Positions 1 through 13,792 of a stretch of DNA of 64,000 nucleotides are shown one piece after another. How positions within the stretch are numbered: the first letter of the stretch is position 1; each line of letters opens with the position of its first letter. The stretch is from NCBI RefSeq assembly GCF_023343835.1, contig NC_064437.1, forward strand, positions 44,107,967 to 44,171,966. The letters run 5' to 3'. The DNA is from Lagopus muta (taxonomy: Eukaryota; Chordata; Aves; Galliformes; Phasianidae). A program made the position numbers and the translations under genes. Under the pieces are notes generated by a model. The model was not told the origin of the DNA, did no database searches, and saw only the letters and a list, made by a program, of their open reading frames with translations.

Positions 1-2861
1 TTGTTCTGAGAACAACCCTACAAATCCCCCTTCCTCCCTGCTATGAGACCAGGCAGATTTTTTGTTGTTGTTTTATTTTAAATTGGCCTCAGCTGTATTT
101 GATTGCTCCAAGCTTGTGGAGATTCTCCAGCTGAGGCCCTGCAATCCCCGTTAGGATTTAACTCCTCAGTCTCACTTTCCTCAGCTCTCCAAATACAAAT
201 AATGAATGTACTCATATGTGTGCATGTGACAGAGAGAGGGTGCTTGGTGTTTAAACTGTAACCCTAAACATTCATGTTTGGGTGCAGTGTGGCTCTCCCC
301 AGTGGTGGAGCTATGGGGATAATTGTGCCCCTCACCAAGGCGTGAGCCAGGCCCTGGCAAATGCTGCTGCTTGTCCTCTTAAAGACTGAAACTCTGACAT
401 CCTGAGAAATCCCAGACACTTAATGAGAAGAAGACACTTTGCTTCAAGCTTTTCAATTAATAACAGTCTGTTATTAATTGAACAGAAAGAAAATACATTT
501 AAAACACATCTAAAATATCCCTGAAGATGGAAAGGATGCCTGTAAAAAGTGAGAAAAGTAGAAGAGAAGCTGCTTGGCACAGGCTCATTCCATTCCAATA
601 CGCTCAGTTTCCTTCAGCCCACAACCACCATGTAAACCACATGAAGATTATAGGTCCTAACACACACACCCTCTGCAGACAGAGCTGTAGGTGCTTGTTG
701 ACTGGAGAACATCAGCAAGCAGTCCCGGTCCACTGGCATCCATTACAGAGGCAATGTCTGCCTTAGGAGTAGTATGTTGCCCTCCCTGCCACGGAATGAA
801 AGAGTAGCTTCTCCTTGCTTTGATCCTCTATGACTAGTGATAATAATTTAAATAAATGCCATAGTCTGCAGCAAGCTGCAATGCTCCTGCTTGAGCCGGG
901 CATACTTATTCCGAGCTCTAGGCCAGATTGATCTTAGCCATAGTGCCATGTACACTAGGGAAGAGCCCATGCTATCAATAAAGCACAGGCACCCTGAGAG
1001 GCATAAGCATCGTATGGGATTCTTAGCTGCCCTAGTTAAGTAATTAAGAGAAAAAGAAGATTGTGTCATTCTTGAATAAAGAATCTTCATACGCTGTTTT
1101 AGACTGAACCAAATATAGAGCAATACCTCATAATACCAAAGTTCATATCAAATTCAAGTAAATTGGGAGTCTTATTTATACCAAATATAAGCCAAAATCT
1201 CGTAATTTTAGCCAGATGTAAAAGGACTCTCTTTTTTTGTTGTTTTTGTTGTTGTTGATGTTGTTGCTGTTTGTTTGTTTTTATTTTGTTTTGCATCTGA
1301 GCAGCAAATAGTTGGGGACACTGTTTCAACCAAAGGTTGTTGGTGCTACAGTGTTCAAATGTCTTACAAAAATAATACTACTGTGTCACAATACTTTTAA
1401 ATTATTTTTCATATGTGTCATGGCTTCTCCTGGAATCCTCAAATAGGAATGACTCTACTCTATTCCCGCTACGCTAGCATCTACACTGGACCAGAAGCTG
1501 ATCCAATAAACAAATAGAAACTCAAAAGTTAGAAGAGTAGGAAAAAAATCTCCTAATTCCTCAAAATGTGAATTTCATTTTAGGAGATATTATTTAATGA
1601 ATCAAAATAATAAATTATTTACTCGATGAGAATATATCTAATAAAGTTCTGAAAATGCCGAGCATTAAATATGCGAAAGTGGCTCTATGGGAAAGTCAAC
1701 ATGTTCAGGAAGTTTCCCTTTCTTGTAGCAGTAGATAGACAATAAGTTTTTGAGGCTGGATGTTCTTATTATAAAAGCTACTAGGCAATATGCACATCTA
1801 ACCCTGCTAAATTTTTTTAATATTGTCATGGTAATAAATAAAATAAATCTTAATAATAAATAAATAACAAACCTCTCTATATTATTTTTTCTGTCAGTGT
1901 GTATAGTTTTAAAAGATGGAAGTGTAAGTACTAATAAAATATATGGTTTAATTAACTAAACTTATGCTGTAGTGTACTTTAGAAGTGGATGATTTACAGA
2001 GTGTTATCCTCTTCAGGACAGAAAAATGCAAATAGCATAATTAAAAGTTGATGAGAAGTGTATTTATTGGGCACATAGGAAGAACAGACATTTAGATTTA
2101 TGATACACAAAGTGTACCTTTCATTTGCAATATTAACATTTTAAAGTCCAAAGCATCAGCATAATGCACCAAACCTCTCCTATGCAGCATCCATATAATC
2201 TAGCCGTGCTAATCCTAGCCCTACCAATGGTAAATTATGTGAGCTGAACATACACTAGTGTAAAATGATCTATTGTGATACCATGATTGTGTTCATTGAG
2301 ATGTCTGTAGAGGCCATATATCTCATTTGCCTGTAAATACACGTGAAATTGTTGAAGGGCCAATAATTCATTTGTGAAAGGAATTCTAGAGCTATCAGTT
2401 ATAGACACATTGATGCATAAGAAGCTGCTGTTTAATTTGAGTGTAAGTAATTTTTGAAAATTCTGGCTATTATTTATGTGGATAATGGCTTATTTATCTT
2501 TGGGTATTTGACATGTGAAGAATTCAGAGAGCACATAGAAGTTCTAAAAGATAAAATGAATATTATTAACCTGGGGATTTTCAAACGTAAGCTAGGAAAT
2601 TCACAATGTCATGAGGCACTTATTCTCTCTTCTGTCCTAATATTAAAGCCAATCCATGATTATTGTTCTTGGAAATATCAAATTTTTGGATGCAGAAACA
2701 TACACAACAATTGTCTAAACACTACTATATTCTCTTTAAAGAGCTAGGTGCACGTGTATCATATAAAAGACATTTTTCAGTGTATAAATCATGAGGTAAA
2801 TGTACTGCCAGCCGCCTGTAAAATCTGTTACGAAACAAATATTTGCCTTTACAGAAGAACA
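1..2861. other. AT-rich non-genic DNA
   Basis: I see no gene here. The short open frames have no recognisable domains and sit in AT-rich sequence with stops in all frames. A T/G-rich low-complexity stretch made of TTG and TTTG units lies at about 1225-1295. The rest is unique-looking sequence with short A/T runs, consistent with intergenic or intronic avian DNA. Confidence 0.6.
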
Positions 2862-3125
2862 GAATCATAGGGGTTGGGAGGGACCTCTGGAGATCATCTA
2901 GTCCAATCCCCTCCTAAAGCAGATTCCCTAGGGTAGTTTGTACAGGGAAGAACCCAGGTGAGTTTTGAATATCTTCAGAGAAGGATACTCCACAACCTCT
3001 CTGGGCAGCCTGTTCCAGTGCTCTGTCACCCTCGAAGTAAAGAAATTTCTCGTTATGTTCAGATGGAACTTTGTGCCCGTTGGCCCTCATCCTGTCACAG
3101 AGCACAACTGAAAAGACCCTGGCCC
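2862..3125 (-). mobile_element. CR1 LINE, 3' terminal fragment
   Basis: This is a 5'-truncated CR1 retrotransposon read on the minus strand. The + strand begins with the complement of a CR1 3' end (CAGAATCATAGG, then TTGGGAGGGACCTCTGG). The minus strand encodes a decayed ORF2 C-terminus in which [18 protein letters not shown] is readable (about 2950-3020), the conserved block just before the CR1 stop codon. CR1 is the dominant LINE of birds, and most copies are short 3' fragments like this one. The larger open frame at 2914-3105 is an alternative frame of the same repeat, not a gene. The 5' boundary near 3125 is approximate, and no target-site duplication is evident. Confidence 0.9.
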
Positions 3126-6100
3126 CATACCTGCCCTTTCCTTGTAAACATACTGTATTTTGAACAGTTTAATATACAAGAAAGCAGTTCAAATTGGACC
3201 TTAAAGAACCATTAAAAAAATAAAAATAAACAAAAACCTTTCTGTTGTAATATAGCCAAATTTAGGTCAATTACCCAAGAGGGCAATTTTCAAAGGAAAA
3301 CAGATTTCCTTTACTTGGAACCTTCTTCACTCGTGCATTCTTTTCAGAGTATAAATTTTTATGAACAGCTGACATTAGAGGAAAAAAAAAAATCTTTTTG
3401 TCCTTGAGTTCAATTATTACTGAAAACTTCAATATTTTTCCATTCCTTTTCCAGTTTCTAGAAGAATATTCAAGGTCATGTTGTGACTGCATGTTCAGTA
3501 AGGACAGGCCTATTTATATACATTATCATTATTTCCATATCTATTTATTGTTCATCATATACTGATTGAATTATTATTTTAATCCATAGTTCATTTCAAG
3601 CACACACACACAAAAAGAAAATCTTAAAAATTGTGAACAACCTATGAGAACCCTCAGGCACTGAGACAGCTTAATAAAGTACAAAGAAAATAATATAAAC
3701 TCTTATTCACACCCATATTTTCAATTGCCTTTTGCTTGTTTTTTGTTTGTTTGTTTCTTTCTTTCTTTGACTTATTTTAAAATTGATTCATTCTTGCTCA
3801 AATTATTTCTTTTTCTTTTTTTTTTTCAGGAAAAGTCTGAGAAATGAGATATAATATTTATATTACCAATCCAGTTATAGAAGATTACAACCTGGAAATT
3901 CTTTTTTTGGTCTTTTGCTGGGAATGGTCAACATCAAATACTTAACACATACAAGCTAGGCTTACTTTTGTTTAATGGACAATGCCTTCTCAAGGGCAAG
4001 TTAGGGTGTAGAAAAGGACAAAATAAATTATATTTATGATGGTTCCTTTTGTACAAGGCTGATTTTTCCTAAGGAGATCTGCAAAATTCATTGTATAGTG
4101 CAGCAGCTAACTGTGCCTAATTTCTGAGGATAACAAGTTTTCTCTTTAGGAGTGGTTTCCATACATTCAATTTAGGGAAATAATTTGTTGATGTCTTTTT
4201 TCCAAGATCATGACATAGCTCTTTAATAAAAAAGAATTTAGCCAAAGGTTATAAAGCTGCAATTATTTGTTGTACTTGTTTGGAATTTGGAATTTGGCAT
4301 AAGTTTTTCTTATGGCAGTATTCTTCACTTATAATTTGCCTTAGTTTCCAAGCTGATTTTAAACACATAGTACTTTGGCAGTGACATAAATGCCAGACTT
4401 TCCACAACTTCCCTTGTATTCCACAGCATGTGAGCCACCAGAATCAACTACGGCTTTAGATATGCTGAGGGAGATAAACTAATTAATGTACTAAATTGAA
4501 AATAGTCAATATGACACTTATAATACCTGCTTCAAAACCAATTCCACTTTGGTTTCACAAAGGTTTTTTAAAGTTATATCTTTTCACACGTAGCGTGCTC
4601 AGTACCTGATGCAGCTCTGCATGTAAATGGAGCTGTACAGCGTATGTTCTGATCTACAAAGTGTTTTACCAATAATGCAAGGAATCATGTGATAGTCGCT
4701 ACTTATGATGTCCATCCTTGTTGGTAAGAATACTGGCATCTAGGGTATGAATGTTTTCCTTTGCTGCAACATTTTCTGGCTAGCACCCATAACATAAAGT
4801 GGTAGAAGTGTTTATTTGTCATGTCTCAGCTTTACAACATCATATTTCATGTATAGACCCTGTTCATATTTCTGGGGCCTGATGTAAAACTTCACCACTC
4901 AACATGAAGAATATTTTGCAGCACTGTTGGCAAGACTGCAAATACAGAACTGCACCATACCTACACTATACCAGAACGACAGATGAGAAGTTTTACTTAT
5001 TCAGTTCAAAAGGCTTTCCTTTGGTGGTTTAATATCCCAAGGCTGTCTGTCTTAACTGAGCCATCTTGTACTCTTTTTGAATTTTGCTTTGATGATATGT
5101 AGTCCTAGATACTGACAGAACAGGTTTCCCTTCCTTCTTTCATTTGTTAACAATTCCCATACACAGTCAGTAGTTCTTGCGTTTTTTTAAATGTCTGACT
5201 TCAAATGAGAACTGGTTAGTATCCAAAGAGAGAGAAGAATCTTCAGAGTCCACAAAGAATTCAACCTTATAATTTCTACTAGTTAAGAACGAGATATGTA
5301 ATGTATCTACATTTAATTTATTCAGAGCACCAAGTCAAGAAAGGGTCGTAGGTACATTTAAAAATGCAATAGATATAACAAAAATTGATTTGGAACCAAG
5401 AGATTTCCTGCATTAGGATTGTCACAGATACTATTAATTATTATTTATTTTCGAGTAAGGAGACTTCAAGAGGTGAGATGCTGATTTCAGATCCATACAA
5501 AAAATTATATATGGAGAAAAGTCTTCCCTAATCAATAGGAGCTGCATCCAAGATATGATTTTACCTGTACATGCAAAAGAATTTTAGAACCATGTAGACT
5601 CATTCTTTTTTTGTTTGTTTGTTTTTGTTTTGAATGTCAGATTGTGGCCATAATGTACATGATATTATCGTGTAATCTAATTGGGAATATTGTTCAAAAA
5701 CAATCATTTGAAATAACAGAAGTTCAGCTTGTAAACAATGCATTTATTTGTATTTTGGTCAAAGGAAAGAAATTGACTAAATGTACACTGTGGTCAGGGA
5801 CTTGGAATTTTTTCTGACAAAGAATAGCCTGGAATCTAAACTCAGATATGACCCTGAACTTTATGCATGCATCTTGCCTGCAATTTTGGACTGGAGTCAA
5901 TGGAAAGAAAGAATTCCTTTGAATTTTGAAAAGTTCAAACTCTGTTTGACACTCTTTTTTGAAAAAAAAAAAATTAACTAAAAACACTAAATATAGCACT
6001 TAACTCTGTTTATCTTCTCCTCCTAGACCTTACTCTTCCTCATCTATCTACCTAGGTTTGTTTTTTGTGACCCTCCAACAATCTAAAGCATAATAACAAT

Positions 6101-7740
6101 ATGAGCCTAGAAACAAGTGGTTACATTTTTTCTATCAACTTGTAAATGGCCCTGAATATACGTCCTGTTGTTATTCCATGAACAGCAAACATCAGTTTAT
6201 GCTCCTATTCTCTAACTTTATTGTTATGCAAGGGTCATAGGACATTCTTCCTTAAAGGGATGAGACTGCTCAATGGGTGTCCAGTATTTTCTTGTCAGCA
6301 GCAACCTAATAAAATGCATATTATGTTCCCTTCTTTTAGCAAAATGCTCTCAAGTTCTCTGACTTGACAATTCATCACAAACGTATTCTAAGCTACAGCA
6401 CTGAATTAAACATAAATGGTTTAAACCATATATTCATAGAAAAAAAATATTTTCTATCAAAAATATTTCAGAAGAATATTATAATAATAAAAATCAGAAA
6501 AGTTGGAAAGTGCAAATAGCATTTTAAATAAATACCTTATAAAAACATTATAACACATGAATACTAATGTTTTTCTTCCCTAAAATTATATTAGTTAAAA
6601 TCTAGAGGATACAAGTAGCAGGCCACTTCTGAATCAAGCAGAAACATTTGCAGGTATCATAGCGAAAGAACAGTAGCTAAATGATTTTCAGGTTGTACTA
6701 CTTGATCGACATTTTCTTCAGGCAAATTTTGTGGATACATGACCTTAATCATTAGCAAAAGAGCTGGAAGGAAAAACAGAAGAAAAGGAAATAAAAGAGT
6801 ATTGGAGGAAAAAAAAACCAACTTCTCAACCTCGGTAAATTGCTGTAGGTCTACTATCTTCTGCTCACCACCAGACAGCTGCTAATGGTCATACAGTGGG
6901 AGAAGAGAAGGAGAAAAGACTTCACTTATTTCAAGACTTGCCAAACAATCCTACCAACTTGTCTCACCGAGTGCTTCTTACTCTGACTCCCCGCAATTTG
7001 CATATACTCCGCTTTTCACTTTCAAGTGCTCTCTTCTGAAAAGCACTCTGTATTCCACCCCCAAGTTTCAAGCCCAGGGAACACTTGTGGGAGGGAGAGG
7101 GAAAGAGCACTTTTCCCTCTGTTGTGGGTTTTTTCTTACAGGCTCATCCTGCTTAGCAGATGGTAGTACAGCAGACTCCTTATTTTTTTCCTTCTTTTTC
7201 CTCTTTTTTTTTTTTTCTTTTGCCTCTGATGCTAAGCATGATTTACAGGCCTGAGTTATTATTTATCATTATTCATTTTCTGTCACCAGTGCATTGAAGG
7301 TTAATAGAAATGCCAGCATGCTCACTGATTTACTTAGTAAAATATTTGTTCCAAGGTTTAGGTCAGATGATTGGTGTCTGAGCAAGCTTCAGGTTTATGC
7401 ATTATGAAAAGCAAGCTGACTTGACCTTGAGCCACTAGCACTAGCACTATATATTACTTTAGTGGAGTGACCTTCAGAGACCCAAGACACACTAGATGTA
7501 TTCAACACATGTTTTCTTCTCCCATACTGCTGACATTGTATACATTCCAGCTGAACCTATGTAATGTAAGATGATACTCACTTTTCATCTAATGAATTTG
7601 AGTAGGATGACACATTCAACTAAAACCCCCCACCTTGGAGGTAACAAACTACCTTGAAATCCCAGATGAACTGGGGCTCTGCAAGTACTTCAGTCTAATT
7701 GACACACTTTGTCACACAGAGTGTCTTGTTCACCAAACCA
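3126..7740. other. AT-rich non-genic DNA
   Basis: No gene is recognisable. The stretch contains a (TTTG)n/(TTTC)n pyrimidine-rich patch at about 3738-3770, a strong acceptor-like T tract ending in CAG at about 3830, and several short T or A runs (for example 7206-7219). Open frames at 5611-5999 overlap on opposite strands and show no domain; I treat them as chance. Confidence 0.6.
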
Positions 7741-7744
7741 CTCA

Positions 7745-7860
7745 GGAGACAGAGTGCCTAATTCTCCTGGTACAAGCTAGGAGTAACTCCAGTGATGTCC
7801 ACTGAATTAAGTGAGAGAAATAACAATCCATGGGGAAGAGTTTACAAACTGGAAGGATTT
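7745..7860. repeat. Degenerate palindromic MITE-like repeat (partial)
   Basis: The segment contains GGAGTAACTCCAGTGATGTCC followed by ACTGAATTAAGTG. This resembles the block GAGTAACTCC...TTCAATGGAGTTA seen in old palindromic interspersed repeats of amniote genomes; I recall that pattern from general knowledge and do not assign a family name. Similar blocks occur at 8221-8300 and 24958-25031 in this window. The boundaries are approximate and only one arm is readable. Confidence 0.35.
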
Positions 7861-8220
7861 ATGCCTGGATTATGGTAGTACTTTACACTTGAGTTGAAGT
7901 GGCATAATCAAGCCCTGTATGTCTCTTTCTCTACTGTTTAAACGGACACTTTAAGTGAGGTCTAGTGTTGCTAGACAAGAATATACATTTTGAAACAATA
8001 GTTACAGAAATTATTGTCTTACTCTTGATTTTCATATTGACCTTGATTTGTTATTCTCATTTCTTCAGTGGTATACACGTATCTTCAGATGATTTCTTTT
8101 AGATTCATTTGTTCAAACAAACAATGGCCACTATAACCAAACTGTAAAATCCTAACAATGTGAGATTTAACCATTATTTAATTTAAAAGGTTCTCAGTTC
8201 ACTGTCAGCTATGCTAGGAC

Positions 8221-8300
8221 AAAGCCAGAATAATTCTGAAGTCTTTAGTGGATCTACTCCAGATTTACATCAGCAAAAAATAAAACCAGAATTTGGCACA
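8221..8300. repeat. Degenerate palindromic MITE-like repeat (one arm)
   Basis: The blocks ATCTACTCCAGATTTACATC and, after a short A-rich gap, AAACCAGAATTTGGCAC match the order expected for the outer arm of the same old palindromic repeat (GTTACTCCAGATTTACACC...CAGAATTTGGC). The outer AATTTGG element is also the outer arm of the better-preserved palindrome at 24958-25031. This copy is diverged and no complete inverted repeat remains. Confidence 0.4.
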
Positions 8301-8301
8301 G

Positions 8302-11300
8302 CATATATGTGTATTTTTTTTCCAGCTCTGCTTTAATTCTTCCCAGGTACCAAGCAGAGAAATAGCATATCCAAAATGGATTAAAAGCAGAACCTTTTGC
8401 CTCCATACCCTATTAGGATAGAAACACCTTCTTAATTTTTCACTTCCCTCATACACAACATTTTCAGATAGTTGAGATTTATACAGGCAGATTTGGCAGC
8501 CTTTCATATAAACTTATACTCAGAAATAAATCAAATCCAGGGCACTCTCTCCAAGAATATGTTATTTGTTATCTGACTAAGTATGTGTTAGTGGATCAGA
8601 CATAGGAAAGGTATTTCTATTATACCTGTGTTGTTTGGCTATGATTTACTGTGGTATACAATATTATTTTTCATTCTTGATTACACTGTGTACTTTTTTA
8701 TTTTCTTATGTATTTCAACAAAGTTAGTTACTTGGGAAGCGAAAGAGGTGGTGGGGAGAGAGGGAAGTGTTTGACACATTAACCGAAGGAAAGAAACTGA
8801 ACCCCATCAGCAGAAGGAGAGGACAAGAAACAATAATCCTGTTAATGCTGAATCACGAGCAACTACCCTTATCTGGAATCAGTCAACAAAAAAAGGCACC
8901 TCAGGAGAAAGTATGGGTGAAATTAAAATTTATTACTGGATATCAGCATTAATCCTGCAAAAGTCTCTGAAAGGAAAATGATTAAATAATCTCAGTAGTA
9001 ATTTAAAACTTTTCTACCGTCTACTCTAAAGAGGAACTGGAAGGTGTCCTAATTCTTTTGGTAGTTTTAGTGTTCATCCATTTAAAGGCACAGCATATAT
9101 GCTTTACATTTGCTGAGAGAGAAATAGCCCTATATTATTATCAGATTCCGTTTTTTATGAGAAAAGACTTTCTCAGCATCCCTCTCTTGGATTTCTTTGT
9201 GCATCTTTTGACTGTGCTAATTGAATTCATTCAGTTCTAGAAGATATGATCTCTCTGAGTCCCAGTGTAGATCCACATTTGGGTCTTAACTCAGGATAGC
9301 AGATTCTCCCTCCATACGCAGATTCAAGACTTGTCCAAAAACACACCTGACATTATTACTCATCCAAAGAAAAGTAGGACTGCTGATTGCAAGAATTCAA
9401 GTGATGTTGAGCTAATCCTCTTCAAAACTCAAAACATTAAAATTATATAATTTCTGTAGGAGCATTTGAAGGCAGTCTTATGGAAGGACAAAGGATTGGT
9501 TAATTTTTAAGCTCTCCCTCAACAAAGCCATTACAAACTAAAAATTAAATCCAAGATCAAATTTTTTTGTGAGGGTTTGTAATATCATAATAAGACTAAT
9601 TTATTTGTCCTTCCTCTTTACTCAAGAATTGTGTAAGCAAATGCAAACTGCAGTAGTGTATAATGTGAAACTTTCAGGTGTCCACTAAAGTACACCATCA
9701 ACATCAACAGAAGTGCTAGCATTAGTGTCCATAACTTAGTTGATACAAAGTCTAATAGCTTAATAAATAACCATTTGTGTATACTACAGTAATTAGCATT
9801 CCACATACTTGACACGCTTTTCTTCCTTTTCCTTAGCAAGATTTACTTTCCCCCTCTTTTTAGCCAAGTATAGATTCATAGACCTATTCACATTATGCTG
9901 CATAGTAGGTTTTACTATTATTAGTAGCTAGCATGCTATTACATACATACTATTACCTTAACCTGTTCTGTTATGTTCCCTTTTTTACCTTGATCAGTTC
10001 CCTGCAATTTCAAGACGTGAGCTAGAAAGATTCAGGAAAGACATATGTATATATAGATATATAGGTATATATACACACACATAGCATGAACCAAAACATT
10101 TCTAAACACACCTATCTGCCAAATCGTAAAATATGATATATGCTTTAAAAATAAATGTATGTTAGTCTGGTTGCTGGAGACACTGCAGAAAATAAAACAC
10201 TTCTTTCAACAACAAATGTGCTAGGAAGAAACTCATATCCTGTGCACTCATGCTTTATTATTTACTGTTTCTATTAAAGTCATTCAGAAAATCCCTTTTG
10301 AAACAGCACTGCACAAATTCACATGAAATCATACTGCCCTCAGAGCTCGTGGTCTAAAGACAACAATATTATAGTTCCTCAATTCTCATTTAGGCACCTA
10401 ATGAAGGTCAGATTTTCAAACCACTGGAATCAATGTCTGTGATGTGTACAATCATATTTCAAAGACCTAGATATGCTGAACTAGTACAACTTTTTTTTTT
10501 CCTTTCCCCCCCCCCCGTTTCCCTTCTGTTCCTCTTCCACCATCAGATTGGCTTCTTAATTGGTTGCATGATAAAGAATTCAACTTCAGAAAAATCTGTC
10601 ATGGTTTGGACATACCAGGTCTTTCAGACAAGCCAGATTATAACAAGCAGTGCAAACAGTGGTGCAACAAAAGAAGTTTTGAGGTAAAAGGCAGAGAAGA
10701 CAAGAAAGGCAGAAGACTAGAAGGCAGAGAAAGACCGGTAAAAGACAGAGAAGAGCATCACAGAGTGGTGGCTAAATTAGTCTCATTTAATTTGCCACTT
10801 TGTGCAGTTGCTTGTCTTATTTGTACAGTCTACTTGAACAATGAACTGAATTTTCCCAGAAAAGAAGTGACAAGGTGTCCTGCAGACAAAACAATGATAC
10901 CACTTGCTAGATCACTCTTTTCAGACTGCAGACGACCAATTTCAGTTTTGCACTTGAAATCATTATGAATACAAGAAAAGCATCAAAATCTCCTTAGAAG
11001 AAAAAGTGTACATTTAATGACTTGGGGCTTGAGAGTAGTGAAGTACTATTACCAGAAATACAGAAACAGAGCAAAGAGAATGTTGAGAGCACAACCACTG
11101 AAAGACTGCAGAGCCATCCCTCAAAGATTCTATCTTTTCTAACAATTCTCGTAATCTGCAGGTGAAGTGGGTCATTTGGATAAAAACTGAGTTTAATTTA
11201 TATGTGCTGTATTTTAACAAAGGTAGTATTACTTAAACACAGTTCCTTGTTTTCATGCCTTACTGGACCGCAGAGTAGAAATAAGATGTGTAACAGATAG

Positions 11301-11600
11301 TCTTTCCTTTTTATAATACCGAATTTCCATGCCCTTTCCAGTGGAGGGTCTCCAACTGCTTAAGAAAGCTTTAAAAGCACTAATGTTCATATTGCCTTTG
11401 CAAGGTGAGCCTTTTCTGCACTTCTCACACAGGGAATCAGCAATGATAGGCACATGGCAGCCCCAAAGTAACTCAGCATCATCCGTGTAGCAGGGCTGGA
11501 AGGGAAGCTGGGTCTCCACTGCTGAATGCCTGGGCTTTGCGCACCACAAAATACTCTCACTCTTTCTCTCCCTCTTCCTACTGAAACAGTGAGCTGCATT
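8302..11600. other. AT-rich non-genic DNA
   Basis: No gene is recognised. The 134-codon frame at 10564-10968 and the 117-codon minus frame at 11253-11606 lack any domain I recognise and are within the length expected by chance. A TA/CA-rich microsatellite-like patch lies at 10042-10083. A T10 run followed by CCTTT and C11 lies at 10491-10516. Confidence 0.55.
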
Positions 11601-11633
11601 TCCCAAATCTGAAAGCCTTTGTTCCTTTTTCAG

Positions 11634-11704
11634 GGCTCGATTACGCTTCTATTGTTGCAGTCTGAAAAAATGTGCAGACATAGCAGACGCATTTCTCATT
11701 TTAG
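11634..11704 (+). other. Candidate cryptic exon, 71 nt
   Basis: A good acceptor (pyrimidine run GTTCCTTTTTCAG ending at 11633) is followed by 71 nt that are open in two of three frames. The block ends at TTTTAG|GTATGG, a moderate donor. One frame reads RLRFYCCSLKKCADIADAF, which I do not recognise. The downstream boundary (CATTTCTCATTTTAG|GTATGG) also looks like an acceptor directly abutting a donor. Such pairings occur by chance in long AT-rich sequence, so this is only a hypothesis. Confidence 0.2.
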
Positions 11705-13663
11705 GTATGGTACATGTCAGTGTTTATGTTTTTGTTAGCTGGCCTAATTATCATGTGTCCTCTAAAACTCTCTGTTGTAATTACCACTCACCATACTGAC
11801 ACCTACTGCTAAGGAGCGAGCTGATCAGCTGCAGGATTTCTTTAGTCTTGGATCCCGCCAACAAACTGCATGTGACACCAACAGATGTTTCTGGTTTTAA
11901 AACAGTGGGAACTTCATGAACTATTTTCCCCAACCTCCCAGGAGCAAATGCCACCATAGTTGAAAAGTTGGAAACGTTTGTCAGGCTCTGAACAAAGCTG
12001 TGAACGAATGCTACAGTAATTTACTTCTTCTACAGTTTTTTATTGTTTTTTTTTTTTTAATTATTATTTTTAAACAGCAGATGAGACTACAGAAAAGACC
12101 ATTAGCAATAGCAGTACTGTGTGGGATTTTTCCAGCACAGACTTTATGTTATCTACATATGTGTTACAGAACATGGGAAGACAGCTAATGAGAATATCAC
12201 TCTAGAGAGTACTTCTAACTCTGTCTTTTGTAAGGGATTGCCCATTAACTCTCAGGGCTGCTCTGAGTTGTGTTTGCAGCATAAAGGGAATAGTTTGGCT
12301 TGGATTCCATAGTTGTAACCATACAGGAAGAAGGGAGGAAAAAAATCAATAAGTTCAGTGTAAGCAAAGTCAGAGCAACCTTTAAAATAATAAGACAAAT
12401 CAATTTATTTCTCAAATGTCTTTATTTCCAAATGCCACTGTTTAGTGCTTTCTGCTGTCATTGACCATGACATTTGAGAAAACTTGGCTCCTAGTCATAG
12501 CTGCAGCTGAAATTACCATGTAACAACCATGTGAAAAGATTATACATTCACCTAAGTGGAGATCTGCTATAACAACCTTGTCCTGTGAGGTAAAGAGGGT
12601 TTAGGAAGAGGCAGAAGGCAAGAACGACAAGTTTTAAATATGGACAGAAAAGCCCTACTTTATTGCTATATACAACGAAAAGTAATTACAGAGAAAAATG
12701 AAAGCTGCTTCTTGCTGTTAGCAGGAAGAATAAGGGAATTCTGTTCCTTTTTAAAGCTTGGAGTCCATTTTGATATAATTGGTTCCAGAATTATTTATGA
12801 CATTAATTGCTGCATTATCGACTGCCTGTCAGCTCTTCTGGCAGTTAGTCCATCTTTCTTACCACAGAAAGCTAGCTCAGCCCAAACTAGACTGACAAGC
12901 TAATTATACCCATCTTCCCCTTCAATGACAAATGCTGCTCATCGGAAACCTTTCTAGAAATAAGCTTTCATTCTTTCTCCTTTTTCCTGAGCCAGACACA
13001 ACCGATATCTCAAGGTACAGATCACAGCTGAAACTCTGCTCACAGGGCTATTAGCTCTGAACATCTCACTTGAGCCAAAAAACCTAAGCATCTTATGTTA
13101 TCAAACTGTATGTCATTCCCTGATGCTGGTTTTCAGTGGATGTGCACTGGGCCATACCTGTCACTCAAAACTGTGGCAGATGGAGCGAACCTGACTGCAT
13201 TAGCTGGGCCCTTCTTAACAGCTGAGGCAGCCCTCTGACAGCAATTCCAAAACTCAGAAGAAAGACTTTGTATTTTCCTTATGTAAGCTTCCAGAATCAA
13301 TATTTTACAGTTTTTATTTTCCTTTATTTCACGAAGGGAGGGTAACATTACTAAGAAGAAATGTTTCTTTGGGGAAGAAGAATGGATCAGAAGCACTGCT
13401 GCAAGGCTGAAAAAGAGGGGAAATACAAGAAGAAAAGAGAGGACCTGGTCAGCTCCCCTGCATGGGAATTCAGGACTGTGTAGGCCAGTGCCTTGAACAT
13501 GTGCAGGGTCTCTTTGTTATTGTGCCATATGTAAGCTAGCAACAATTCCCACACACCACCAACTCCAAGGCAAGTGGCTTGGACTGTTACTTGGTCTCTT
13601 TTTCAATATTGTGGTTGTAACCATAAAGATTTAAAACATCTGTGATTTGTTTTTCTTTCTTTT

Positions 13664-13792
<129 letters not shown>

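Noticed and set aside
10388..10432. Words TTTAGGCACCTAATG and GGTCAGATTTTCAAA resembling an old palindromic amniote repeat
   Set aside because: Too short to support a repeat call; kept only as a note.
10564..10968. 134-codon plus-strand frame
   Set aside because: No recognisable domain, no exon-type boundaries or promoter, and the length is within chance for 64 kb on two strands.
11253..11606. 117-codon minus-strand frame starting MGN (myristoylation-like)
   Set aside because: MGN alone is weak, an overlapping alternative frame is also open, and there is no homology I recognise.
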